Origin: Propionivibrio sp.
GTDB lineage: Bacteria > Pseudomonadota > Gammaproteobacteria > Burkholderiales > Rhodocyclaceae
Direction of reading: 5' to 3'
Assembly: GCA_003249625.1 (NCBI GenBank)
Contig: QKII01000409.1
Coordinates: forward strand, 1-12,175
DNA length: 12,175 nucleotides
The notes beneath the pieces are model-generated. The model worked only from the letters and a program-made list of their open reading frames with translations, was not told the DNA's origin and did not search any database. This document shows, one piece after another, positions 1 through 6,503 of this stretch. Numbering within the stretch: position 1 is the first letter of the stretch; every line of letters starts with the position of its first letter. A program made the position numbers and the translations under genes.

Positions 1-1125
1 GCCGGTGCCGCGCTGCTCGGTGCGTGTCTAATGATCTGGCTGGGTGTGCTGTCGCTGGAGGAGGCGTTCGCAGCGATCGACTTCAATACCATCGCCTTGC
101 TGCTTGGGATGATGATCGTCGTCGCCAACCTGCGTTTGTCCGGTTTTTTCGAACTGGTCAACGAATGGGTGGTGGTTCGTGCCCGGCGCCCCATTGTTTT
201 GCTGGCAGCCATCGTCTTTATGGCAGGGGCGCTGTCAGCGTTTCTGGTCAATGACACGATCTGTCTGGTCATGACGCCGCTGGTGTTGGACGTGACATTG
301 CGCTTGAAGCGCAATCCGGTGCCTTACCTGCTCGCCGTGGCGCTGGCGTCGAACGTGGGCAGCGTGGCGACGATCACCGGCAATCCGCAGAACATGATCG
401 TCGGTAGCCTGTCCCGCATCCCTTATGGAAGTTTTGTCGAGGCGCTGGCACCGGTGGCGGTGACGGGACTGATACTGACGGTGGTGATGATCGCGCTCAT
501 CTACCGAACGGAATTCCTCGGCGGGCAGACGTTCTCGGTCAAGGTCTCGCGGCCCATACGCTATCTGCAACCGGTGGTCATCAAGTCGCTGCTGGTCATG
601 ATCGTGATGGTCGCTTTCTTCTTCAGCGGCCAGCCAGTCGCCAAAGTGGCGATCATCGGCGGCGCCTACATGCTGTTCACCAGGCGGATCAAGGCGCACA
701 AGGTTTATCGGGAAATCGACTGGCCGTTGCTGCTGATGTTTTCCGGGCTGTTCGTCGTTGTCGCGGCCTTCGAGCGGGTGGCGGTAACGCCGGGCATGAT
801 TGCCGCCGTGGCGCGTCAACATCTCGACGACGTGGCCGTGCTGTCGGGCGTGACCGCGGTGCTATCGAATCTCGTCAGCAACGTGCCTGCGGTACTGATG
901 TTGAAATCCTTTGTCGGCAATCTGGTCGATCCGCAGCGTGCCTGGCTGGCTGTGGCGATGGCGTCGACACTGGCCGGCAACTTCACGCTGGTTGGCTCGG
1001 TTGCCAACCTGATCGTCGCCCAGCGTGCGCAAGGCGCCGGGGTGAACATCAGTTTCTGGGCTTACTTCAAGGTTGGTGGGCCGCTTACCGTTCTGACGAT
1101 CCTGTTCGGCGTCTGGTGGCTCTGA
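1..1125 (+). CDS. SLC13/ArsB-NhaD superfamily anion permease, 5'-truncated
   Basis: The frame is open from the first base, so the start lies outside the window and 374 residues are visible. The protein is almost wholly hydrophobic, with about ten likely membrane helices, and shows the two inverted structural halves of the ion-transporter superfamily. The first half has a VNDTICLVMTPLVL hairpin (about visible residues 83-96) followed by SNVGSVATITGNPQNMIV (117-134). The second half has SNLVSNVPAVLML (289-301) followed by STLAGNFTLVGSVANLIVA (322-340). The TGNPQN loop and its partner are where members of this superfamily bind the transported anion and cation. Closest remembered relative is E. 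coli YbiR, an uncharacterised member. Likely role is ion-coupled uptake or efflux of an inorganic or dicarboxylate anion across the inner membrane. The substrate cannot be read from sequence: arsenite, sulfate, citrate and Na+/H+ exchange all occur in the superfamily. The gene runs convergently toward the small gene at 1158-1334. Confidence 0.85.
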   Translation, partial: AGAALLGACLMIWLGVLSLEEAFAAIDFNTIALLLGMMIVVANLRLSGFFELVNEWVVVRARRPIVLLAAIVFMAGALSAFLVNDTICLVMTPLVLDVTLRLKRNPVPYLLAVALASNVGSVATITGNPQNMIVGSLSRIPYGSFVEALAPVAVTGLILTVVMIALIYRTEFLGGQTFSVKVSRPIRYLQPVVIKSLLVMIVMVAFFFSGQPVAKVAIIGGAYMLFTRRIKAHKVYREIDWPLLLMFSGLFVVVAAFERVAVTPGMIAAVARQHLDDVAVLSGVTAVLSNLVSNVPAVLMLKSFVGNLVDPQRAWLAVAMASTLAGNFTLVGSVANLIVAQRAQGAGVNISFWAYFKVGGPLTVLTILFGVWWL

Positions 1126-1145
1126 GCGCTAGCGTGGAGGCTTTG

Positions 1146-1178
1146 CGGCCGGTCGTCTCAATGCAGGACGGCCGGCTG
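1146..1178. other. GC-rich hairpin between convergent 3' ends
   Basis: Bases 1146-1157 pair with 1167-1178 to give a 12-bp stem with two G-U pairs on the + strand and a 9-base loop. It sits 20 bases after the permease stop and overlaps the last codons of the minus-strand small gene, whose TGA partly lies in the loop. Neither strand has a T-run directly after the stem (the + strand continues with AAAAACC), so it is not a canonical intrinsic terminator. It could protect or pause either transcript. Confidence 0.35.
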
Positions 1179-1334
1179 AAAAACCTCCTCGCCGCCGTTA
1201 CGGCGCGAGCCTCGCAGTGAGTGGATTAGCGCTACGGACTGCTGACGCCGTTTGGCTTTCTCCGTTTTCTGGTGGGTGCCGGCGCGGCGGAACTTCGCCG
1301 GGGCGACAAAGGGATTACGGGGTTTCTTCTGCAT
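1158..1334 (-). CDS. Small basic protein (58 aa), downstream partner of mgsA
   Basis: ATG at 1334 is preceded by AAAGG (1343-1347) with 8-nt spacing, and the start lies 12 nt after the mgsA stop, so the two genes are probably one transcript. The product begins MQKKPRNPFVAPAKFRRAGT and continues HQKTEKAKRRQQ. It is strongly positively charged and has no membrane segment or signal peptide. From memory, the pattern RNPFV-x-A-x-K-[FY]-RKAG-x-H-x-K-x-x-KA-x-RR recurs in short uncharacterised proteobacterial proteins (I believe the family is called DUF7230, but could not check). The conserved-looking part is residues 4-33. The tail from about residue 36 runs into two hairpins and may not be conserved. 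No function is known to me; the charge would suit RNA, ribosome or DNA contact, which is inference only. Ordinary gene callers could miss it because of its size. Confidence 0.65.
   Translation of the reverse strand: MQKKPRNPFVAPAKFRRAGTHQKTEKAKRRQQSVALIHSLRGSRRNGGEEVFQPAVLH
1179..1209 (-). terminator. Terminator-like hairpin with T-run, inside the small gene
   Basis: On the minus strand, bases 1209-1206 plus 1205-1201 pair with 1197-1193 plus 1191-1188 (CTCG and CGCCG arms, triloop 1198-1200, one bulged base at 1192). Four bases later comes TTTTT (1183-1179). This resembles a weak intrinsic terminator for the mgsA transcript. It lies before the stop codon of the small gene, so termination here would leave that message without a stop. 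Confidence 0.4.
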
Positions 1335-1346
1335 GGTCAGAACCTT

Positions 1347-1832
1347 TCATTCAACGGCTTCGAGAAGCCTGGGGTTGTCGTTAAAGCGATTCACGTGTGG
1401 CGCAAAGTCGGGAAGGATGCGCTCATAGCTTTCGGACATCAAGGGCGATGAGATCATGAAGTCCGCCGTCGCACGGTTGCAGGCCACCGGGATGTTCCAG
1501 ACGACCGCCAGACGGAGCAGCGCCTTGACGTCCGGGTCGTGTGGTTGCGGTTCGAGCGGATCCCAGAAGAACAGGATGAAGTCGATGTCGCCCTCGGCAA
1601 CCTTGGCCCCGATTTGCTGGTCGCCACCCAGCGGTCCGCTGCGCAGCTTTTCGATCTTCGTGTCGAGGGCAAGTTCGAGCAGCGTGCCGGTGGTGCCGGT
1701 CGCACAAAGTTCGTGCTGCGCGAGCAGGTCACGATTGTATTGAGCCCATTCGAGCAGATCCTTCTTCTTGTTGTCGTGAGCGACGAGCGCAATGCGTTTG
1801 CGCGAAGCGATGGGGAGTGCGTTCGGTTTCAT
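1347..1832 (-). CDS. mgsA: Methylglyoxal synthase
   Basis: Cytosolic enzyme that converts dihydroxyacetone phosphate to methylglyoxal and inorganic phosphate, a glycolytic bypass used when sugar phosphates accumulate or phosphate is scarce. The 161-residue protein aligns with E. coli MgsA (152 aa) along its whole length with identical numbering at key sites. These are HD at 19-20 in VAHD, TGTTG at 45-49, GPLGGDQQ at 66-73 with the catalytic base Asp71, FFWDPL at 88-93, and H98-D-P-D101 with the catalytic His98 and Asp101. [15 protein letters not shown] follows as in E. coli. The C-terminus is about nine residues longer. ATG at 1832 is preceded by AGGA with 9-nt spacing. Upstream the gene is insulated from glnS by a terminator; downstream it is probably cotranscribed with the small gene at 1158-1334. 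All catalytic residues are present, so it should be active. Confidence 0.96.
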   Translation of the reverse strand: MKPNALPIASRKRIALVAHDNKKKDLLEWAQYNRDLLAQHELCATGTTGTLLELALDTKIEKLRSGPLGGDQQIGAKVAEGDIDFILFFWDPLEPQPHDPDVKALLRLAVVWNIPVACNRATADFMISSPLMSESYERILPDFAPHVNRFNDNPRLLEAVE

Positions 1833-1903
1833 GATGGCTTTTCCTGTCTGGTGAAGACGGACCCATCATTGCCCTGGAACAGGAAACGGTGGTGGCTGTT
1901 TTT

Positions 1904-1918
1904 GTGACGTGCTGTCAC
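1904..1918. promoter_or_regulatory. Inverted repeat GTGAC-N5-GTCAC upstream of mgsA
   Basis: A perfect 5-bp inverted repeat with a 5-base centre lies 72-86 bases before the mgsA start, between it and the glnS terminator. It could be an operator for a dimeric regulator. The half-site spacing is one base too wide for a CRP site. No convincing -35/-10 pair was found beside it. Confidence 0.3.
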
Positions 1919-1928
1919 GCCCTGTATG

Positions 1929-1953
1929 AAAAATCCCGGCCGCAGCCGGGATT
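1929..1953 (-). terminator. Intrinsic terminator of glnS
   Basis: AATCCCGGC (1932-1940) and GCCGGGATT (1945-1953) form a perfect 9-bp stem with a 4-base CGCA loop. On the minus strand the stem runs into TTTTT (1933-1929). It lies 31 bases beyond the glnS stop and before mgsA, so it should end glnS transcription and separate the two genes. Confidence 0.85.
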
Positions 1954-1983
1954 CAGTCACTCTGATGTTGCTTCGTAACGCGG

Positions 1984-3774
1984 CTATTTTGCGGCCTTGC
2001 CCCACGAATCCTTCAACGTCACCGTGCGGTTGAATACCGGTGCGCCGTCTTTCGAGTCGGTGCGGTCGGCGACGAAGTAGCCGTGCCGTTCGAACTGGAA
2101 GCGGTCTTCCGGTTTGGCTGCTTTCAATGCCGGTTCCAGTTGCGCTGCGATGGTCTTGACGCTGGCCGGGTTGAGGTCGTCGAGGAAATCGCGGTCGCCG
2201 GAGCCAGGCGCGGGGTTGGCGAACAGCCGGTCGTAGAGGCGAATCTCGGCTGGGCAGGCGTGAGCGGCGGAAACCCAGTGCAGATTGCCCTTGACCTTAT
2301 AGTTGTCGGCGCCGGGCGTGCCGCTCTTGGAGTCCTCCAGATACTCGCAGTGCACGGCGACGACGTTGCCGTTTTCATCCTTGTCGCAGCCGATGCATTT
2401 CACGACGAAGCCGTAGCGCAGCCGCGCCATGTTGCCGGGGTAGAGGCGGTGGTAGCCCTTGCTCGGCACTTCCATGAAGTCCTCGCGCTCGATCCACAGT
2501 TCGCGCGAGAAAGGCATTGCGCGCTTGCCGAGGTCCGGCTTGAGCGGATGGTTCGGCGCAAAGCATTCTTCGCTTTGGCCTTCGGGGTAGTTGTTGATGA
2601 TCAGCTTCAACGGATCGAGTACCGCTACACGGCGTTCGGCGGACTCGTTGAGCACCTCGCGCATGCAGTCCTCGAACAGCGAGTAGTCGATCAGCGAGTC
2701 GGCCTTGGATACGCCGATGCGTTCGGCGAAGAGGTGGAAACCTTCCGGCGTGTAGCCGCGACGGCGGGCGCCGACGATCGTTGGCATGCGCGGATCGTCC
2801 CAGCCCGAAACGTGTTTTTCGTCGACGAGCTGGATCAGCTTGCGCTTGCTCAGCACGACGTAGGTCAGGTTCAGTCGCGAGAACTCGATTTGCTGCGGTA
2901 CCGGCCGCTGCAGCAGGCCCCCTTCGGCCAGATGGTCGAGCAGCCAGTCGTAGAACGGGCGCTGGTCCTCGAACTCCAGCGTGCAGATCGAGTGCGTGAT
3001 GTTCTCCAGCGCGTCCTCGATCGGGTGCGCGAATGTGTACATCGGATAGACGCACCATTTGTCGCCGGTGTTGTGATGCGTGGCGTGGCGGATGCGGTAG
3101 ATCGCCGGATCGCGCAGGTTGATGTTCGGCGAGGCCATGTCGATCTTGGCGCGCAGGATGTGCGCGCCATCGGGAAATTCCCCCGCCTGCATGCGGCGGA
3201 ACAACAGCATGTTTTCTTCCGGCGAGCGTTTGCGGTAGGGCGAGTCCTTGCCCGGTTCGGTCAGCGTTCCGCGGTTGAGGCGCATTTCTTCGGCGCTCTG
3301 GCTGTCGATGTAGGCGTGACCGGCTTCGATCAGGTATTCCGCGCTGGCGATCATCCAGTCGAAATAATCGGAGGCGTAGTAGAGGTTGTCCTCCTTGTCG
3401 TCTTTCCAGGAGAAACCAAGCCAATGCACCGCGTCGATGATCGAATCGACGTATTCCTTTTCTTCCTTTTCAGGATTTGTGTCATCGAAACGCAGATGAC
3501 AACGGCCGCCATAGTCGCGCGCCAGGCCGAAGTTCAGGCAGATCGACTTGGCGTGGCCGAAGTGCAGGTAGCCGTTTGGTTCGGGGGGGAAGCGTGTCCG
3601 GATTTTTGCGGGATCAAGCGGGCCGGCCAGTTGCTGCTCGGCAAGACCGGGCTTGCCCGACCAGCGGCGCTGGGCGTGCTTGGCGGCGGCGAGGTCGCCG
3701 TCGATGATGTTGCGGATGAAATTGGTCGCCGGCGCGGCGGCGGTTTCTTTGCTGTTTTTCGGGGCGGTGCTCAC
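1984..3774 (-). CDS. glnS: Glutaminyl-tRNA synthetase
   Basis: Cytosolic class I synthetase charging tRNA-Gln with glutamine using ATP. The 596-residue protein matches E. coli GlnS (554 aa) throughout. The N-terminal NFIRNIIDGDL is followed by an extra segment of about 20 residues before PPEPNGYL (63-70). The HIGH motif appears as HFGH (71-74), RFDDTNP is at 95-101, and the KMSKS-equivalent is VLSKRK (307-312). The catalytic core is followed by the C-terminal anticodon-binding beta-barrels, ending VFNRTVTLKDSWGKA. The start is GTG at 3774, chosen because AAGGA (3782-3786) lies 7 nt before it and the alignment begins right after. One oddity: the glutamine-pocket stretch reads YPMYTFAH (243-250), whereas E. 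coli and human enzymes, as I remember them, have Asp after YPMY/YPTY. The protein otherwise looks fully functional. The gene is divergent from the diguanylate cyclase and monocistronic by its terminator. Confidence 0.97.
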   Translation of the reverse strand: MSTAPKNSKETAAAPATNFIRNIIDGDLAAAKHAQRRWSGKPGLAEQQLAGPLDPAKIRTRFPPEPNGYLHFGHAKSICLNFGLARDYGGRCHLRFDDTNPEKEEKEYVDSIIDAVHWLGFSWKDDKEDNLYYASDYFDWMIASAEYLIEAGHAYIDSQSAEEMRLNRGTLTEPGKDSPYRKRSPEENMLLFRRMQAGEFPDGAHILRAKIDMASPNINLRDPAIYRIRHATHHNTGDKWCVYPMYTFAHPIEDALENITHSICTLEFEDQRPFYDWLLDHLAEGGLLQRPVPQQIEFSRLNLTYVVLSKRKLIQLVDEKHVSGWDDPRMPTIVGARRRGYTPEGFHLFAERIGVSKADSLIDYSLFEDCMREVLNESAERRVAVLDPLKLIINNYPEGQSEECFAPNHPLKPDLGKRAMPFSRELWIEREDFMEVPSKGYHRLYPGNMARLRYGFVVKCIGCDKDENGNVVAVHCEYLEDSKSGTPGADNYKVKGNLHWVSAAHACPAEIRLYDRLFANPAPGSGDRDFLDDLNPASVKTIAAQLEPALKAAKPEDRFQFERHGYFVADRTDSKDGAPVFNRTVTLKDSWGKAAK

Positions 3775-3781
3775 GACGGTG

Positions 3782-3786
3782 TCCTT
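3782..3786 (-). promoter_or_regulatory. Ribosome binding site fixing the GTG start of glnS
   Basis: AAGGA on the minus strand, 7 nt before GTG at 3774. No ATG competes in this position, so it decides the start. Confidence 0.7.
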
Positions 3787-3803
3787 GATCTCGGGAGACA
3801 GCT

Positions 3804-3832
3804 ATTTTAACCGGGGATGAGGACAAGTTCAG
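3804..3832 (-). promoter_or_regulatory. Candidate glnS promoter
   Basis: On the minus strand CTGAAC (3832-3827) and TAAAAT (3809-3804) are separated by 17 bases, giving a plausible sigma-70 -35/-10 pair with a leader of roughly 25 bases before the GTG start. The -35 is a weak match. Confidence 0.4.
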
Positions 3833-3911
3833 CAGCGCAAGCCAAACTCATTCGAACTCCCTGAAAACTGGGAAGCAACTGATTCGCCACAGCTTTTTTT
3901 ATCGCTGCCTG

Positions 3912-3920
3912 TGCTATCTT
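3912..3920 (+). promoter_or_regulatory. Candidate extended -10 element of the diguanylate cyclase gene
   Basis: TGC-TATCTT matches an extended -10 (TGn plus a TATAAT-like hexamer). Its predicted transcription start falls at about 3926-3928, on the ATG at 3927. There is no Shine-Dalgarno at a normal distance, so the message could be leaderless, or the true start is further in. Confidence 0.3.
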
Positions 3921-3926
3921 AGCGGG

Positions 3927-5474
3927 ATGTCTTCGTCATTTTTTTGCCGTCTGCACGCAGGGGCTTTTCTGTGCCTGATGGGGGTGATTCAGCCGTCCTC
4001 CGCCTTGCCGATTGCCGATTCGGCAATGTGGTCGGAAATTCATGACCGCCTCGGTACTCCCGTGTTGATGGCGTTTGCCTTGGCTGCTTTCGCCCTGCTC
4101 CTGGTGTATCGCAGTGCGCGGAACGAGGGGCTGCGGCGGCGGCAGATCCAACTGGAAACCGATCTTGAGCGCGATCGCCTGAACGCCATCCTCAACCGGG
4201 CGGGAGTCGGTGTGCTGCTGGTCGAGCCGGACGGGCGCCTGTTCGACGTCAATCACCGGGCTTGCCAGATGTTCGGCTATCGGCGCAAGGTTGCACGTGC
4301 CGGGGTGACGATCCATCACCTTGTTCATCCAGAAGAGAGCGCCGCTGTTGCTGCGCATTTGCGAGAGATTTTTTCCTCCGGCGATGTCGTCGAGGTACAG
4401 GAGCACCGTTTGCGGCGCCGCGACGGAAGTGTTTTCTGGGGCATCGTCAGTATCTCGCGGGTCATTGATCGTGAGGGGCGAGGCAAGTGGTGCGTTGCCA
4501 TGATTTCCGACATTGATGCCCAGAAACGCGCCGAGGAGGCGTTGCGCGAGAGCGAAGAGCGGCTGCGCTTCATTACCGAGAACGCGCATGACATCGTTTG
4601 GCAAATAGATAGCGACCATCGGTTTACCTACGTCAATGGTGCCGACGAACGGCTGCGCGGCTTTTCCCGCGAGGAGGTCCTTGGCCAGCGTTTCAACGAA
4701 TCGCTGACGCCTGTCGGTCAGGCCGTGTTCGAAAATGCGTTAGCGATCTCGAATCCCGACACGAAAGCTGGCGCCGCATTCGGCGCCATGCGTTTCGAGG
4801 TCGAGATGCGATGCAAAAATGGGGGAACGTTCTGGGCCGAGATCAACGCAACGCCGATTCATGCCTCGGATGGGAGCGTCGTTGGGTATATCGGTGTGAC
4901 GCGGGACACGACCCAGCATCGCAAGGCGCGGGAGATCTTGCGCGAGCAGTCGATTCGTGATCCGCTGACCGACCTGTTCAACCGGCGTTTTCTCGATGAG
5001 TCGCTCGATCGCGAGCTGGCGCGTGCCCGCCGCGACGGTGTGCCGCTGGCTCTGTTGATGATCGACATAGACCATTTCAAGCGGCTCAACGACACCTATG
5101 GGCATCCGGCTGGCGACGAAGTAATTCGTCGTCTGGGCAACCTCCTTCGCTGCGGTGCGCGTGGTGGCGACCTGCCTTGCCGCTACGGCGGGGAAGAGTT
5201 CCTTCTTGTGCTGCCGAACATGACGGCGGAAACAGCCGCCGGTCGTGCCGAGCAGTGGCGGGCCGCTTTCGCCAGCGAGCGTGTTCGTGTCGGAGAGTCC
5301 GTCATCCAGTCAACCGCATCAATCGGCGTTGCCATCTTCCCGTGGCACGGCGACTGCCGCGCAACGCTGATTCACGCTGCGGATGAAGCGCTATATGCCG
5401 CCAAGCGTGGCGGGCGGAATCGGGTTGTCGTTGCTGCTGGCAGGGGCGTGCCAGTCAACGTGGGCGCCTTGTAG
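3927..5474 (+). CDS. Membrane-anchored PAS-PAS-GGDEF diguanylate cyclase
   Basis: Predicted to make cyclic di-GMP from two GTP in response to a sensed signal. In the 515-residue protein, residues 1-30 look like a signal peptide or first membrane segment. A second hydrophobic helix is at about 45-61, followed by a charged linker (62-85). PAS domain 1 spans roughly 84-195 (LNRAGVGVLLVEPDGRLFDV onward) and ends in the PAC-like SDIDAQKRAEEALRESEERL. PAS domain 2 spans about 212-330 and ends IGVTRDTTQHRKA. The GGDEF domain (about 342-502) begins with RDPLTDLFNRR and has the metal-binding D380-I-D382-H-F-K. The active-site loop RYGGEEF has GGEEF at 421-425. RGGD (412-415), five residues before it, is the RxxD inhibitory site, so product feedback inhibition is expected. 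No EAL or HD-GYP domain is present. Start choice is uncertain because no ribosome site precedes the ATG; Met19 or Met34 are alternatives but would remove the N-terminal hydrophobic segment. Signal unknown. Confidence 0.93.
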   Translation: MSSSFFCRLHAGAFLCLMGVIQPSSALPIADSAMWSEIHDRLGTPVLMAFALAAFALLLVYRSARNEGLRRRQIQLETDLERDRLNAILNRAGVGVLLVEPDGRLFDVNHRACQMFGYRRKVARAGVTIHHLVHPEESAAVAAHLREIFSSGDVVEVQEHRLRRRDGSVFWGIVSISRVIDREGRGKWCVAMISDIDAQKRAEEALRESEERLRFITENAHDIVWQIDSDHRFTYVNGADERLRGFSREEVLGQRFNESLTPVGQAVFENALAISNPDTKAGAAFGAMRFEVEMRCKNGGTFWAEINATPIHASDGSVVGYIGVTRDTTQHRKAREILREQSIRDPLTDLFNRRFLDESLDRELARARRDGVPLALLMIDIDHFKRLNDTYGHPAGDEVIRRLGNLLRCGARGGDLPCRYGGEEFLLVLPNMTAETAAGRAEQWRAAFASERVRVGESVIQSTASIGVAIFPWHGDCRATLIHAADEALYAAKRGGRNRVVVAAGRGVPVNVGAL

Positions 5475-5507
5475 GGCAACGATTGAATCCTTTTTTTGAA
5501 TCTGCCC
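5474..5507. repeat. Imperfect inverted repeat between convergent genes
   Basis: GGGCA-AC-GATT (5474-5484) can pair with AATC-TGCCC (5499-5507) around a loop holding seven T's (5491-5497). It occupies the 41-base gap between the stops of the diguanylate cyclase and the alpha-E gene. No T-run follows the stem on either strand, so a terminator role is only possible, not shown. Confidence 0.25.
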
Positions 5508-5515
5508 GAGGCCGC

Positions 5516-6460
5516 TCAGTCTTCGCTTGCCGGCACCAGGAAATCATGCCCGATACGGTCGCCGAGTTCGTAGATGTGGTCCATAAAGTCGGTAAGGAAC
5601 TGATGTAGCCCTTGCTTCAGGATGTCGTCAATGCGCGCGTAGTGGATGTTTGCATGCAGGATGCCGGCGAGACGTTCGGTTTCGGCGGACTGGTCGTTCT
5701 TGATCGCTTCGAGGACACGCACGAGGCCCTTGGTGCACGCGTGCAGCGAGCGCGGCATATCGAGGCGGAGAATCAGCAGGTCGGCAACGCGCGCCGGCGT
5801 GATGGCATCGCGATAGACCTTGCGGTAGACCTCGAAGGCGGACAGGGAGCGGAGCAGGGCGCCCCACTGGTAAAAATCGGTGGTTCCCTCGTCGCCGTTG
5901 GTGTGCAGCACGTGGTATTTGACGTCGAGGATGCGCGCGGTGTTATCGGCGCGCTCGATGAAGCCGCCGAGGCGGATGAAGTGTTGTGCCTCGTCCTGCA
6001 GCATGGTGCCGAAGGTGACGCCGCGGATCAGTGCGGCGCGCAACTTGACCCACTCGAAGAATTGGCCGATGCCAGTCGCCATGATCTGCTCGAACTTTTG
6101 CTCGCGCACTTCGAGCCAGGTCATGTTGCAGGACTCCCAGGTTTCCGAGGTCAGTGTGCCGCGGACGGCATGGGCGTTCTCGCGAGCGCCGCGCAGGCAA
6201 CTGTAGATCGACGAGAGGTTGTTCGGGTCGGTGACCATGAAGCGAAGCACGTTTTCCGCGTTGATCTCGTCGTAGGCTTCAGCGAAGCGGTCCTCCAGAC
6301 TGTTCAGGGCCAGGATGGCGCCCCAGTTCTGGTTTTCAGCGGTGACGGATTGGGGAACCAGGGACATCTGCCAGGTGACATCAAGCAGACGAGCGAGGTT
6401 TTCGGCGCGCTCGGTGTAGCGCGACATCCAGTAAAGGTGATCGGCGGTGCGGCTCAGCAT
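5516..6460 (-). CDS. Stand-alone alpha-E domain protein (DUF403)
   Basis: A 314-residue all-alpha protein whose start MLSRTADHLYWMSRYTERAE is the hallmark of the alpha-E family (Pfam Alpha-E, formerly DUF403). The domain fills the whole length, and no signal peptide or membrane helix is seen. Family members are always tied to circularly permuted ATP-grasp proteins, either as the next gene or as a fused C-terminal domain. They are predicted helpers of a peptide- or amide-forming reaction, but no biochemical role is established to my knowledge. Here it follows such an ATP-grasp gene by 33 nt, so the pair is almost certainly an operon. A TTG at 6475 is in frame, but I chose ATG at 6460 because the family starts MLSR and GAGGA (6473-6469) lies 8 nt upstream. 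It is a distant paralog of the C-terminal half of the protein at 9977-12175 (compare RYTERAENLARLLD with RYTERCEDTARLLR) and lacks that protein's cysteine cluster. Confidence 0.9.
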   Translation of the reverse strand: MLSRTADHLYWMSRYTERAENLARLLDVTWQMSLVPQSVTAENQNWGAILALNSLEDRFAEAYDEINAENVLRFMVTDPNNLSSIYSCLRGARENAHAVRGTLTSETWESCNMTWLEVREQKFEQIMATGIGQFFEWVKLRAALIRGVTFGTMLQDEAQHFIRLGGFIERADNTARILDVKYHVLHTNGDEGTTDFYQWGALLRSLSAFEVYRKVYRDAITPARVADLLILRLDMPRSLHACTKGLVRVLEAIKNDQSAETERLAGILHANIHYARIDDILKQGLHQFLTDFMDHIYELGDRIGHDFLVPASED

Positions 6461-6468
6461 GTCGTTCG

Positions 6469-6473
6469 TCCTC
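6469..6473 (-). promoter_or_regulatory. Ribosome binding site deciding the alpha-E start
   Basis: GAGGA on the minus strand, 8 nt before ATG at 6460. It overlaps the in-frame TTG at 6475, which argues against that codon as the start. Confidence 0.65.
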
Positions 6474-6475
6474 AA

Positions 6476-6503
6476 GTTTTCCTTGGTTTTCCCTCAGTTT
6501 TCC
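6476..6503 (-). repeat. Three helically phased copies of GGAAAAC at the ATP-grasp/alpha-E junction
   Basis: GGAAAAC occurs on the minus strand at 6503-6497, 6492-6486 and 6482-6476, that is every 10-11 bases. The first copy encodes the last codons of the ATP-grasp gene; the others fill the 33-base spacer before the alpha-E ribosome site. It could be a protein or translation-control site, or slippage-derived spacer. Confidence 0.5.

Noticed and set aside
1..1125. Naming the permease as an arsenite pump (ArsB) or citrate carrier
   Set aside because: No ars or citrate genes adjoin, and the fold alone does not give the substrate.
1903..1919. CRP site upstream of mgsA (TGTGA...TCAC)
   Set aside because: The centre is seven bases rather than six and the outer base does not match, so it is kept only as an unassigned inverted repeat.
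2083..3810. Long + strand open frame (575 codons) opposite glnS
   Set aside because: It is an antisense shadow of a strongly recognised gene in GC-rich DNA; the translation has no recognisable domain and no ribosome site.
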